The notes beneath the pieces were generated by a model that saw nothing but the letters and a program-made list of their open reading frames with translations, searched no databases and was not told the DNA's origin. A DNA stretch of 50,670 nt from the NCBI GenBank assembly GCA_964561605.1, contig CAZLQD010000014.1, forward strand, positions 1-50,670, read 5' to 3'. The position numbers were made by a program, and so were the translations under genes. Numbering within the stretch: the stretch's first letter is position 1; each line of letters begins with the position of its first letter. This document shows, one piece after another, positions 42,325 to 50,643 of the stretch. The DNA comes from JALUZX01 sp964561605 (lineage in GTDB: Bacteria; Planctomycetota; UBA1135; JALUZX01).

Positions 42325-42655
42325 CAATTCAGCCCGCCCCCGGCGCAAACCACTTCCAGCACGCCCCCGAGGCCAAGCCCTCCCCACCAAGTCGACCCCA
42401 ACCATCCCCCCCCCCGCCGAAGGAGCGCCCCGGAAAAAGCAATTCAGCCCGCCCCCGGCGCAAACCACTTCCAGCACGCCCCCGAGGCCGAGCCCTCCCC
42501 ACCAAGTCGACCCCAACCTCACCCCACTCCGCCGAAGGAGCGTCCCGGAAGGGGCGATTCAGCCCGTCCCGGGCGTAAGCCACTTCCGGGACGATCCTGA
42601 GGCCGAGCCCTCCCCCACCAAGTCGAACCCCAACCTCACCCCCTCCGGCGCCCCG
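42325..42655. repeat. Three-copy 115-bp tandem repeat
   Basis: Units begin with CAATTCAGCCCG at 42325, 42440 and (as CGATTCAGCCCG) 42555, a constant 115-bp period. Units 1 and 2 are nearly identical over ~85 bp; unit 3 is diverged at about one base in five. The period is not a multiple of three, so this is not a coding repeat. Unit 3 contains a perfect 11-bp inverted repeat (CGTCCCGGAAG at 42541-42551, CTTCCGGGACG at 42583-42593). Unit 3 also covers the stop codon of the old-yellow-enzyme gene (42636). I see no gene between 42267 and 42635. Confidence 0.85.
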
Positions 42656-43721
42656 GCCCCATACAGCGGATGCCCTTACCGCGCAGCGCCGGCACAAAAC
42701 AGCGGTTGCAGGAGACGCACCCAGAAGACCTTTTCACCCCCGAGCGCCAGGCCTCGGGCAAATTCGGCTCCCTGATGAGAGGCCGAGAAAGGGAGACAAA
42801 AGAAAGCCCCCGTTCCAGGACCCTCACCACAGCGTCCAGACTCCGGATCCCTCCCACCGTACCCACAGGAACAGAAAGCCTCCCCGCAAAAACCAAGGCG
42901 TCTTCCAGGAAGTAGGCCTCCCCCGCCTCCGGCCCCCTGGTGATCCCCAGGTCCCCCGAGTCCAACACACCGCCGCTCACCTCGATCCCGTCGAGCAGAC
43001 CCTCTCCCGCCAGCAGAGCCGCAGCTTCCAGAGACTCCTCAAGATCCAGCCCCCCCTCCACGTAATCCCGGCCGTTCCACTTCGCCCAGACCGGGAAGTC
43101 CCTTCCCACCGCTTCCCGCACCGCCCCGAATACCTCAAGGAGAAAACGAACCCTGTTCTCCCACTTCCCTCCCCACTCGTCCGTCCGCCTGTTTTCCCGG
43201 GGGGAGAGAAAGGAACTCAGCAGGTACCCGTGGGCGCAATGAAGCTGGACCGCGTCGAAGCCCGCCTCCTTCACCCTTCCCGCCGCCCGGCCGAAGGCCC
43301 CGAGAAGATCCCGAATCCGCCCCGAAGACATCTCCTCCACCCCCCGCCCCCCCGAAGGACCCTCCGCCTTCCACCCCCTCTCCCCCAGAACCCTCCAGAG
43401 CTGGACACCACAATGGCCGATCTGGATGCAGCTTCTAGCCCCGCCCCGGCGGATCCCATCCGCCAAAGAAGCCAAGTCGTCCAGAAAGACATCGTCGTGG
43501 ACCCCCGTCTGCCCGTTCAGGGCCCTGCCCCTGGGGTCCACAAAAGCGAAACCCGCCACGACCAGACCCGCCCCGCCTTCCGCCACCCGCTCCAGGAGCC
43601 CCGCCAGCTCCCGCCCCGGCCGGCCGTCCTCCCCGGCCAGCCCCTCCCAAGTAGCAGAGCGGACCAACCGGTTGCACACCTCCAGGGACCCCAGCTTCCA
43701 GGAACTCCAAGGATCCACCAT
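42636..43721 (-). CDS. NADH:flavin oxidoreductase, old yellow enzyme family
   Basis: ATG at 43721 has GGAGG at 6-nt spacing and is preferred over the GTG one codon upstream. The 361-residue TIM-barrel protein shows the N-terminal VCNRLVRSATWEGLA, the active-site region FDAVQLHCAHGYLLSSFLSP, and SFVSLSRPLIREPNL near the C-terminus (FMN phosphate binding). It ends with a Cys-rich segment GCVSCNRCFVPALRGKGIRC. Longer family members such as 2,4-dienoyl-CoA reductase use a similar Cys cluster for an Fe-S centre, but here the protein stops soon after, so no NADPH/FAD domains follow. The stop codon lies in a tandem-repeat unit. Confidence 0.88.
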   Translation of the reverse strand: MVDPWSSWKLGSLEVCNRLVRSATWEGLAGEDGRPGRELAGLLERVAEGGAGLVVAGFAFVDPRGRALNGQTGVHDDVFLDDLASLADGIRRGGARSCIQIGHCGVQLWRVLGERGWKAEGPSGGRGVEEMSSGRIRDLLGAFGRAAGRVKEAGFDAVQLHCAHGYLLSSFLSPRENRRTDEWGGKWENRVRFLLEVFGAVREAVGRDFPVWAKWNGRDYVEGGLDLEESLEAAALLAGEGLLDGIEVSGGVLDSGDLGITRGPEAGEAYFLEDALVFAGRLSVPVGTVGGIRSLDAVVRVLERGLSFVSLSRPLIREPNLPEAWRSGVKRSSGCVSCNRCFVPALRGKGIRCMGPGRRRG

Positions 43722-43762
43722 CACCTTCCTCCAGCCTCCTTCAAAAAGAACCCCTTTCCTAG

Positions 43763-43791
43763 TTGTTCCGCCGACCCCTCAAAGCTATCTT
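43763..43791 (+). promoter_or_regulatory. Promoter of eno, start site at or near the ATG
   Basis: TTGTTC (43763-43768) and TATCTT (43786-43791) are 17 bp apart, in the 80-bp divergent region upstream of enolase. The -10 box ends 10 bp before the ATG at 43802, so the transcript should start within a few bases of it. Together with the absence of a Shine-Dalgarno this suggests a leaderless or near-leaderless mRNA. Confidence 0.45.
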
Positions 43792-43801
43792 CCAGAACAT
43801 T

Positions 43802-45070
43802 ATGAGTGAAATCCTACACGTGCACGGGCGGGAGATCCTCGACTCCCGCGGGAACCCCACCGTAGAGGTGGAAATCACCTTGGAATCGGGCGCCACGAGC
43901 AGGGCAGCCGTGCCCTCGGGAGCCTCCACAGGAACCCACGAAGCAGTCGAACTCCGCGACGGGGACAAGTCCCGCTACGGAGGAAAAGGCGTGCAGAAGG
44001 CCGTGGCCCACATCAACGAAGAGATCGCTCCCGCCCTGGAAGGGCTGGATGCCGACGAACAAGTGGCCGTGGACAAGCTCCTCTGCGAGCTCGACGGAAC
44101 ACCGAACAAAGGCCGTCTCGGCGCCAACGCCATCCTGGCCTGCTCCCTCGGAGTGGCCAAGGCCGCCGCCGCCGAGGCAGGCCTCCCCCTCTTCGCCTAC
44201 ATCGGGGGAGTGAACGCCGTGCGCCTCCCCGCACCGTCCATGAACATCCTCAACGGCGGAAGCCACGCCGACAACAACGTGGACTTCCAGGAATTCATGA
44301 TCATGCCCATCGGCGCACCCAATTTCGCCGAAGGACTCCGCATGGGCGCCGAAGTCTACCACGCCCTCAAGAGCATCCTCAAAGAGAAGGGACTCGGCAC
44401 CGGCGTAGGCGACGAGGGCGGCTTCGCCCCGGACCTCAAGGCCAACGAGGAGGCCGTAGAAATCATCCTGGCCGCCATCGACAAAGCAGGCTTCCAGGCC
44501 GGCCGGGACAAGGACATCGTCCTCAACCTGGATCCGGCCACCTCGGAGATCTACAAAGACGGGAAATACCACCTGGCCAGCGAGAACCGCCACCTCTCCT
44601 CGGAGGAGATGGTGGGACTCTGGAAGAAGTGGACCGAGACCTACCCCATCTTCTTCCTCGAAGACGGACTCGCCGAGGACGACTGGGAAGGCTGGAAACT
44701 CCTGACCAAGGAACTGGGTGAAAAGATCCAGCTCGTTGGGGACGACATCTTCGTCACCAACCCGGAACGGCTGAAACGAGGCATCCAGGAGAAGACCGCC
44801 AACGCCATCCTCATCAAGCTCAACCAGATCGGCACCCTCACGGAGACCCTCCAGACCGTCGAGATGGCCCACCGGGCCGGCTGGCGGACCGTGATCTCCC
44901 ACCGCTCCGGCGAGACGGAGGACACCACCATCGCCGACCTCGCCGTAGCCGTAGGCTCCGGCCAGATCAAGACGGGCGCCCCCTGCAGAACCGAGCGGGT
45001 GGCCAAGTACAACCAGCTCTTGCGTATCGAAGAAATCCTGGGGGACGCGGCGGTCTACGGGGTCATCTGA
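43802..45070 (+). CDS. eno: Enolase
   Basis: The 422-residue product is full length for enolase and starts at MSEILHVHGREILDSRGNPT, with the invariant SRGNPTVE. Later hallmarks are GGSHADNNVDFQEFMIMPIG, GDEGGFAPDL, FFLEDGLAEDDW, LVGDDIFVTNP, AILIKLNQIGTLTET (catalytic Lys near residue 338) and SHRSGETEDTTIADLAVA. It converts 2-phosphoglycerate to phosphoenolpyruvate with Mg2+. ftsB follows after 73 bp, a common arrangement. An upstream extension of the frame to 43763 has no ribosome site and is not used. Confidence 0.98.
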   Translation: MSEILHVHGREILDSRGNPTVEVEITLESGATSRAAVPSGASTGTHEAVELRDGDKSRYGGKGVQKAVAHINEEIAPALEGLDADEQVAVDKLLCELDGTPNKGRLGANAILACSLGVAKAAAAEAGLPLFAYIGGVNAVRLPAPSMNILNGGSHADNNVDFQEFMIMPIGAPNFAEGLRMGAEVYHALKSILKEKGLGTGVGDEGGFAPDLKANEEAVEIILAAIDKAGFQAGRDKDIVLNLDPATSEIYKDGKYHLASENRHLSSEEMVGLWKKWTETYPIFFLEDGLAEDDWEGWKLLTKELGEKIQLVGDDIFVTNPERLKRGIQEKTANAILIKLNQIGTLTETLQTVEMAHRAGWRTVISHRSGETEDTTIADLAVAVGSGQIKTGAPCRTERVAKYNQLLRIEEILGDAAVYGVI

Positions 45071-45081
45071 TCCGACCGCCC

Positions 45082-45119
45082 CGGGATCCCCGGCACCTCT
45101 CCCGGGTCCGGGGATCCCG
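45082..45119 (+). terminator. Hairpin between eno and ftsB
   Basis: CGGGATCCCCGG (45082-45093) pairs perfectly with CCGGGGATCCCG (45108-45119) around a 14-nt loop. No T-run follows, so partial attenuation or mRNA stabilisation between two co-oriented genes is more likely than complete termination. Confidence 0.4.
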
Positions 45120-45143
45120 CCTCCACGACCTAGGAAAGGACCC

Positions 45144-45443
45144 ATGGCGGGGAGAAGAAACGCGGCGGCCCGGGCGGAGGAAGAGAAGAAGGAAGGGAGA
45201 GTTTCCCATCTCCTTTTTCTCTCACTTCTGGGCCTTTCGGGTCTCCTCTTCTTCACCCAGACCATCCCGGCCTTCCAGGCGGAAAAGGTCCTGGCCGGAG
45301 AACTCCGCAAGGCCCGCCTCGAACGCCGCCGCCTGGAAAAAGTCCGGGACTTCTACCGGAAAAAGGCCCGGGCCCTCTCGGAGGACCCCCAGGAGGCTCT
45401 CCGCCTCTACATGGAACTGAAGGAGAAGGGGCTTGTTCGGTGA
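45144..45443 (+). CDS. ftsB: FtsB/DivIC-like cell division protein
   Basis: A 99-residue protein with a charged N-terminal ~20 residues, a single membrane helix (LLFLSLLGLSGLLFF) and a long coiled-coil-like stretch (AEKVLAGELRKARLERRRLEKVRDF), the layout of the septum-formation initiator family. FtsB/DivIC proteins link the divisome components FtsL and FtsQ/DivIB in the periplasm. Position directly after enolase supports the assignment. The call is by topology and neighbourhood, as sequence conservation in this family is low. Confidence 0.75.
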   Translation: MAGRRNAAARAEEEKKEGRVSHLLFLSLLGLSGLLFFTQTIPAFQAEKVLAGELRKARLERRRLEKVRDFYRKKARALSEDPQEALRLYMELKEKGLVR

Positions 45444-45471
45444 AACCCATCCCCTTCCTCCCAGGCCCGGG

Positions 45472-47490
45472 ATGATCCTCTTCCGGCCCGCAAGAGACCT
45501 CCTTCTGGTCCTGGGCACCTTCCTCCCGATCCTCTCCGCCCAGGATGTAACCGGCCTTCCTCTGCAAGAAGGAAAGAACCTGAGGAACTCCACACTCCTC
45601 CCCTTTCCGGACACGCCTACCCGTAAAGCCCTGAAGAACCTGAGCAAAGCCCTGGGAAAGCACGACTGGAGCCGGGCCGCCCGGCTCCTCCTGGAAATCT
45701 CCAGGCGTCCCGGTCCGTTCCCCCTCGTCTCCCGGGGCCCCCGCTGGGGCGAAGGCATCCTGTCCTACCTGGCCGGCATGACAGGAGCCGCCCCGAAGGA
45801 ATTCCAGGAAGAACTCCAGGCCCTCTGCAAAGAGGAATGGACCGATCTTTGGAAGCCCGGCCTTGCCGACAGGGGACGACTCACCATGCTGGTCCGCCGG
45901 TTCCCCTTCCTTCCCCAAACGAGCAAGGCCATCCTGGCCCTGGCCGCCCTGGACCTGGAAGAAGGGCGGCCCAGGGAGGCCCTCTCGGTGCTCCGGCGCG
46001 CCTCTTTGTTGCCCCAATGGGCCCTTCCCGAGAACTTCTCCCAAGACGCCCGAGCCGCCAGGGAGGCGGCCCGAAAAGTCCTGGCCCACCTGTCCTCCCC
46101 CTGGCCCGTCCCGGAAGGAGACCCGGCCAGAGTCCCTCCCCGGGTGAGGATCCGCCGGAATCTCTCCCTGCGTAAGACCCTGGAGCTCGCCAGGCCATCT
46201 TTCTTCTCCGGGCCCGCCCCAGGAAAGCCTCCCCGTCCCAGGCGGGGATGGATTTCCTCCAGAAAAGAATGGGTCATCTGCGGCGGCCAAGTCTGCATCC
46301 ACGAAGGCACCCGCCTCAGGCGGGTGGACCCGGAGACCCTGGAGGAAGCCGGACCGCCCCTTCCCCTGTTCTCTCTCCTCCGGATCTACGTCCCCTCTTC
46401 GGCCTTCCTCGGCCCGGGAGGCCGGCAGGCCTCGCCCCTTCCCCTGGACCTGGCCGCCTGGAAGGACCGGCTGGCCCTGGTGGCCGGCCCCAGGCCCAAG
46501 CCGGGAGACACCCCGGGAGGCCACGCCCTGGCCTGCCTCCGGGTCCTTCCCGGACGCCCCACGCCCCGCCTGCTCTGGTCCCTGAGAGGCACCCTCGGCG
46601 GCCCCCTTCCCCCGGGTCTCCCCCCCGAAGACATCCGTGCCTTCCGGAAAGGCCCCCTCTCTTTCGCCGCCGGTCCGGTCTGGATCGAAGGGGACCTGCT
46701 GGCAGCCTTCCACGTACCCCTGGACAAGACCAGGGTCTCCTGCTACCTGGCCCGCTTCGATGGGAATACGGGCCGGGTGAAGTGGGTGACCTTCCTTGCC
46801 CAAGGGGCGCCCGAAGCGCTGGATCCCCTCTTCGACCGCCTGGCGGCCATGCCCTTTCCCGGAGTCCGGGGAGCCCCCCTCTGCCTGGTGGAGGGGGAAG
46901 TGATCTGCGCCACTGGCCTGGGAACGGTCCAGGCCGTCGACGCCTGGGACGGCCGGCGACTCTGGGCCTTCCGCACGTCCCGCACCAGGCCCCAGGTCAA
47001 CAAGGAGAGAGGATTCCTCCGGTCTGCCGTCATGGAAGACCAAGACCGGATCCTGGCCTGCCTGGAGGACTCGGATTGGATCTACTTGTTCCGGCCCTTC
47101 CCCCGGCCGGGCGGACGCCCCCTCCTGGCGCCCCCCCTCCCAAGGGGAAACCTCTGCCTCTCCGTGGGGCTCCGGGGTGGAAAGGCTTACTTTCTCTCGG
47201 CCCAGGAGGGAGAATACTCCCTCTGCCGCATTACTCTCCCTTCGGGGAGGATCTACGCCGCGCCCCCCCTCCAGAGCGGGGAGCACTTCCTCGGCCGCCC
47301 CCTCCTCGCAGGAAGGGCCGTCCTCTTCTGCACCGAGGAGGCCCTCTACCGGGCCGACACCAAAAGAGACCTCTACCTGGAGATCGAATATCCCGTTCCG
47401 CCAGGGCAAAGTGCCCTCATGGGAACCCTCCTCCCCTGGAAGGGAGGACTCCTCTCCCTGGGGCGGATGGCCCTCGGGGCCTGGAGGTGA
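45472..47490 (+). CDS. Exported PQQ-like beta-propeller protein
   Basis: ATG at 45472 gives a clean signal peptide (LLLVLGTFLPILSAQD), although an upstream in-frame TTG at 45433 has the better Shine-Dalgarno (AAGGAG, 7-nt spacing) and overlaps the end of ftsB; the true start is uncertain. The 672-residue product has an N-terminal helical part (~30-230) with TPR-like features, then a beta-propeller of the PQQ/BamB type: CYLARFDGNTGRVKWVTF, GTVQAVDAWDGRRLWAFRT and LYRADTKRDLYLEIEY-like blades. Such proteins often serve as periplasmic scaffolds. It may be co-transcribed with eno and ftsB. Function unknown. Confidence 0.75.
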   Translation: MILFRPARDLLLVLGTFLPILSAQDVTGLPLQEGKNLRNSTLLPFPDTPTRKALKNLSKALGKHDWSRAARLLLEISRRPGPFPLVSRGPRWGEGILSYLAGMTGAAPKEFQEELQALCKEEWTDLWKPGLADRGRLTMLVRRFPFLPQTSKAILALAALDLEEGRPREALSVLRRASLLPQWALPENFSQDARAAREAARKVLAHLSSPWPVPEGDPARVPPRVRIRRNLSLRKTLELARPSFFSGPAPGKPPRPRRGWISSRKEWVICGGQVCIHEGTRLRRVDPETLEEAGPPLPLFSLLRIYVPSSAFLGPGGRQASPLPLDLAAWKDRLALVAGPRPKPGDTPGGHALACLRVLPGRPTPRLLWSLRGTLGGPLPPGLPPEDIRAFRKGPLSFAAGPVWIEGDLLAAFHVPLDKTRVSCYLARFDGNTGRVKWVTFLAQGAPEALDPLFDRLAAMPFPGVRGAPLCLVEGEVICATGLGTVQAVDAWDGRRLWAFRTSRTRPQVNKERGFLRSAVMEDQDRILACLEDSDWIYLFRPFPRPGGRPLLAPPLPRGNLCLSVGLRGGKAYFLSAQEGEYSLCRITLPSGRIYAAPPLQSGEHFLGRPLLAGRAVLFCTEEALYRADTKRDLYLEIEYPVPPGQSALMGTLLPWKGGLLSLGRMALGAWR

Positions 47491-47780
47491 GGACCTCGGT
47501 CCCCGAAGGCCCTTCCCTGGAAGCCTCATCCCCGCGGCTCCCGGCAAACCCGTCAGGAGATCTCCAGGCCGCATTCGCCGCCTGAAAACAAGCAGGCGGC
47601 CGATGCAGAGAAGGTCCTCGGGGGGGCACCCCCACTCCAAGAAGAGCGCCGGCGGAAACCCTCGGAGGCCGGCGAGAGAGCCACCCTGTCCGGGCTCACA
47701 GCCGGCCCTATGCTTTGCTCCGGGCCACCATCCATTCCCGCCGACATATGGTTTCTTTTCGCCACGGACTTCTCCGGATG
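47491..47780. other. Intergenic stretch without a detectable gene
   Basis: The 382-bp gap between the propeller gene and the S8 protease gene shows no credible protein gene and no tRNA or obvious riboswitch. It contains several short inverted repeats around GCCGGC motifs that could form weak hairpins. The last ~100 bp hold the promoter of the downstream gene. Confidence 0.6.
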
Positions 47781-47808
47781 TTGGCAATCCATTCCAGTCA
47801 TGTAACAT
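47781..47808 (+). promoter_or_regulatory. Promoter of the S8 protease gene
   Basis: TTGGCA (47781-47786) and TAACAT (47803-47808) are separated by 16 bp in an AT-richer patch. The predicted 5' leader to the ATG at 47873 is about 58 nt and ends with GGAGG. Confidence 0.45.
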
Positions 47809-47872
47809 TGGGCAAGAGACAGGTACATCTCCCACCCGCATCCCAATCCTTTCTGTTTGAAGCGGAGGTCCC

Positions 47873-50590
47873 ATGAGAAAGATCCTCTCCCTTCCTTTCC
47901 TCGTCTTCCTTCTCTCCGGAGCCGCATCGGCCGCACCACCCCGGGCGAAAGCCCCTGCCTCCGCCCCTGTCTCGAGATGGATCGTTCTTTTCCGAAACAG
48001 GAGTTTCGACCTCTCCGAGTACCGCCGGGCCCGTTACACCGGAGCCTCTCCGGCCGAAACGGCCCGCATCGTGGCCGACCTGGAGCGGAAGGCCCGGGAA
48101 GACCAGGAAGAGTTCACCGAGGCCGTGGAGAAACTCGGCGGGAGGGTGGTCCTCCACCTCTGGCTCATCAACGGCGCCGTAGTCGACCTTCCTCCCGGCA
48201 CGTCGGACCAGGTCCGGAAGATGGAGAACGTCCAGGACATCCAGGCCGACCGGATCGAAGAGGCGGTGGTCTACAAGTGCACCGACTCCAACAACCACAA
48301 CTCCGATTTCGTCAACTCCAACCTCCGCGTCTACGGCAAGGGGACGACCCTGGCCGTAGTGGACACCGGCGCCGACGCCGACATGGCCGGAACGGGAAGG
48401 CCCCACGCCGTGTTCTTCAAGGACGGAAAACTGGGCGGCGGCCCGGGAATCAAGGGAACCAGGCTCCTGGCCGCCATCGGGGTGGCCTCCTCGTCGGATT
48501 TCGACGACAAGCACGGCCACGGAACCTGTTGCGCCTCGGTCAGCGCCGGCTGGAAGTGGAACAAGAAATCCAACTCCGACAACGGACACGCCCCCCAGGC
48601 GGCGATCGTCTCCTACAAGATCACCAGGGGAGCCGGCGGGAGCACATCTTCCTCCATCATCCTCAGGGCCTGGCAGAGAATCGCTTCCGAGGCGACGAAA
48701 TACGGAATCCTCGTGGCCAACAACTCCTTCACCGGTTCCCCCTCTCCCACCGATGCCGTCCAGCGGGCCATCGACTCCCTTTGCTACAACGGCAATGTCC
48801 TGGTCTGCGTGGCCGCCGGGAACTCCGGTTCCAGCACGAGCCGGAGCCAGTCCTGCGCCAACGGCCTGGCCACGGGCGCCACGAGCATCGACGGAAAGGT
48901 GGTTACCTCCTTTTCCTCCAAGGGCCCCCTCTATGGAAGCGGAGGCCGGTTCTATCCCGACCTCTGCGCCTGCGGCCTGAAGGTGACCATGGCCTGGCGG
49001 GACAACGAGGCGGGAGAGAAGGTCTGGAGCGGAACATCCTTCGCCAGCCCCCAGACGGCCGGGGCCGCCCTCCTGGTCCGGAGTGCCGCTCCCTCTCTCA
49101 CGGCCCTGGACACCAAGGCCGTCATCCTGAACAACCTGGAGAACGTCCGGCCCCAGAATCCCAAGGGGAACCGGAACTGGTTCGGCCTGGGCTTCCTCAG
49201 GGACGACCTGGCCGTGGAAGCCGCCCTGGGGAAGGGCGGGCATCGCCTCTTCAAGGGCACCCTCACCTCTTCGGCCAAGGAAAAGGTCTACGCCTTCCCG
49301 GTCACGGCCGGAAAAGCCTATGCCGTAACCCTGGTCTGGCACAGGACCCGGTTCTCTTCCCCCGTATGGTCCAACCTGGCCCTGGAAGTACGGGACTCCT
49401 CGGGGACCCTGGGTATCTCCGACACCCCCAAGAACCTCTACGAGAAGGTCCTGTTCCTCGCCAAGAGGACGGGGAACGTCTCCATCCGGGTCAAGGCCGT
49501 GAGCCTGGATGCCCCCAGCCTGGCCTTCACCGTGGCGGCCGGTCCCAACAAGGCCGACGTCAAGGCCCTGGCCTCAGTCTCCTATTACGGTAAGGGGTGT
49601 CCAGGAACGGGAAACCGGATCAAGGTCTTTCCTCCCGCCGCGGAGAGGAAGCCCAGCTCCTATTCCTACTATTCCTGGGCCATCTCCTACAAGCCCTGCC
49701 GGTGGCAACAGCTCTTCCTGGGGTCCCAGTCGGGGAGTTTCGCCGCCGTCTGGGCCGGTTGGCGTGCCGACGACAGGATCACCACAACGTACAAGGGACA
49801 CACAGTGGACCTGGAACTGAGGATGGGGGGAAGCGACAAGACCCCCTCAAACCTGGACCCGTACTTCTTCAGGAACTATTCGTCCAAGCTTCCCATGGTG
49901 ACGGTCTTCAAGCGCAAGAAGGTGAATCTTCCCACCATCCAGGGCGGACACTTCAAGCCGGGGAAGTTCGAGGTGAAGATCTTCTTCGACCGGGTCTTCT
50001 ACTTCGACAGGTCCAAGGCCCCCAACTTCCTCCTGGATCACCTGGTCTACGGCAATAATATTGGCAACAAGTATTTCGCTTACAGGCTCGACGCCTACTA
50101 CACCAGGTCCCCCTACTGGACGGCCGTCCTGAAGGGAGCGACCCCGACCGTCGCGGCGGGCAGGGTCTACAGGGGATACGCCCCGGTGACGGCCTTCGGA
50201 ACCCCCGGGGGAACCCCTACGGTCATTCCCGAGATCGAGGCCGAGGGGGCCTGGATGAACACGAAACAGACCATCCTCCTCTCCAGGGCGAAGGTCCGGG
50301 CGCCGGCCATCCTCCTTTGGGGATTCTCCGACCAGGCCTGGAACGGAACGGCGCTGCCCCTGGACCTCACCCCCTTGGGGGCCGCGGGATGCAGTCTCCT
50401 CTGTTCTCCCGACCTGGCGACCATCAGCTATACCGACAAGGAGGGGAATGCGGCCCTCACATGGAAGGTGCCCGTCGTCCCGGCCCTGGCCGGCAAGGCC
50501 CTCTTCCACCAGTGGTTCGTCCTGGATCCCAAGGCCAACCAGGCCGGCCTGGCCGCCACGCGAGGTTTGAGGAACCAACTGGGCCTTTAG
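47873..50590 (+). CDS. Exported subtilisin-like serine protease (S8) with long C-terminal extension
   Basis: The 905-residue product has a signal peptide (ILSLPFLVFLLSGAASA), an inhibitor-I9-like propeptide region (~35-130) and a subtilase domain with the catalytic triad Asp164 (VVDTGAD), His216 (HGHGT) and Ser389 (GTSFASP), plus the oxyanion Asn317 (AAGNSG). A beta-sandwich like those following many subtilases runs from ~430 to 560. From ~570 a different two-part extension begins: YYGKGCPGTG, then GKFEVKIFFDRVFYFDRSK near 700, and a final domain with ALPLDLTPLGAAGCSLLCSPD near 825 and HQWFVLDPKANQAGLAATRG near 880. The extension also occurs as a free-standing protein at 30378-31484. It probably anchors or sorts the protease; substrate unknown. 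Confidence 0.88.
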   Translation: MRKILSLPFLVFLLSGAASAAPPRAKAPASAPVSRWIVLFRNRSFDLSEYRRARYTGASPAETARIVADLERKAREDQEEFTEAVEKLGGRVVLHLWLINGAVVDLPPGTSDQVRKMENVQDIQADRIEEAVVYKCTDSNNHNSDFVNSNLRVYGKGTTLAVVDTGADADMAGTGRPHAVFFKDGKLGGGPGIKGTRLLAAIGVASSSDFDDKHGHGTCCASVSAGWKWNKKSNSDNGHAPQAAIVSYKITRGAGGSTSSSIILRAWQRIASEATKYGILVANNSFTGSPSPTDAVQRAIDSLCYNGNVLVCVAAGNSGSSTSRSQSCANGLATGATSIDGKVVTSFSSKGPLYGSGGRFYPDLCACGLKVTMAWRDNEAGEKVWSGTSFASPQTAGAALLVRSAAPSLTALDTKAVILNNLENVRPQNPKGNRNWFGLGFLRDDLAVEAALGKGGHRLFKGTLTSSAKEKVYAFPVTAGKAYAVTLVWHRTRFSSPVWSNLALEVRDSSGTLGISDTPKNLYEKVLFLAKRTGNVSIRVKAVSLDAPSLAFTVAAGPNKADVKALASVSYYGKGCPGTGNRIKVFPPAAERKPSSYSYYSWAISYKPCRWQQLFLGSQSGSFAAVWAGWRADDRITTTYKGHTVDLELRMGGSDKTPSNLDPYFFRNYSSKLPMVTVFKRKKVNLPTIQGGHFKPGKFEVKIFFDRVFYFDRSKAPNFLLDHLVYGNNIGNKYFAYRLDAYYTRSPYWTAVLKGATPTVAAGRVYRGYAPVTAFGTPGGTPTVIPEIEAEGAWMNTKQTILLSRAKVRAPAILLWGFSDQAWNGTALPLDLTPLGAAGCSLLCSPDLATISYTDKEGNAALTWKVPVVPALAGKALFHQWFVLDPKANQAGLAATRGLRNQLGL

Positions 50591-50598
50591 GATCGTCC

Positions 50599-50643
50599 CG
50601 CCCTCCGCAGAGACGACCCGGTCCCACGTCTTTGCGGAGGGCG
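50599..50643 (+). terminator. Strong terminator-like hairpin after the S8 protease gene
   Basis: A 17-nt arm (50599-50615, CGCCCTCCGCAGAGACG) pairs with 50627-50643 with a single mismatch around an 11-nt loop, starting 8 nt after the stop. It is followed by TCCTTCT, a poor U-tract. A terminator or 3'-end stabiliser is likely. Confidence 0.6.

Noticed and set aside
37542..42578. A 1678-codon open frame on the plus strand
   Set aside because: It is antisense to recC and the start of recB, whose conserved motifs are unambiguous; GC-rich codon bias on one strand suppresses stops on the other. The translation is low-complexity Gly/Pro/Arg/Glu without motifs.
42325..42655. Possible CRISPR or insertion-sequence remnant
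   Set aside because: There are no unique spacers, no terminal inverted repeats, no transposase and no target-site duplication; a simple tandem duplication explains the pattern.
42016..42697. Two overlapping minus-strand frames across the 115-bp repeats
   Set aside because: The repeat period shifts the reading frame between units, the frames overlap real genes, and the Gly/Arg-rich translations have no motif.
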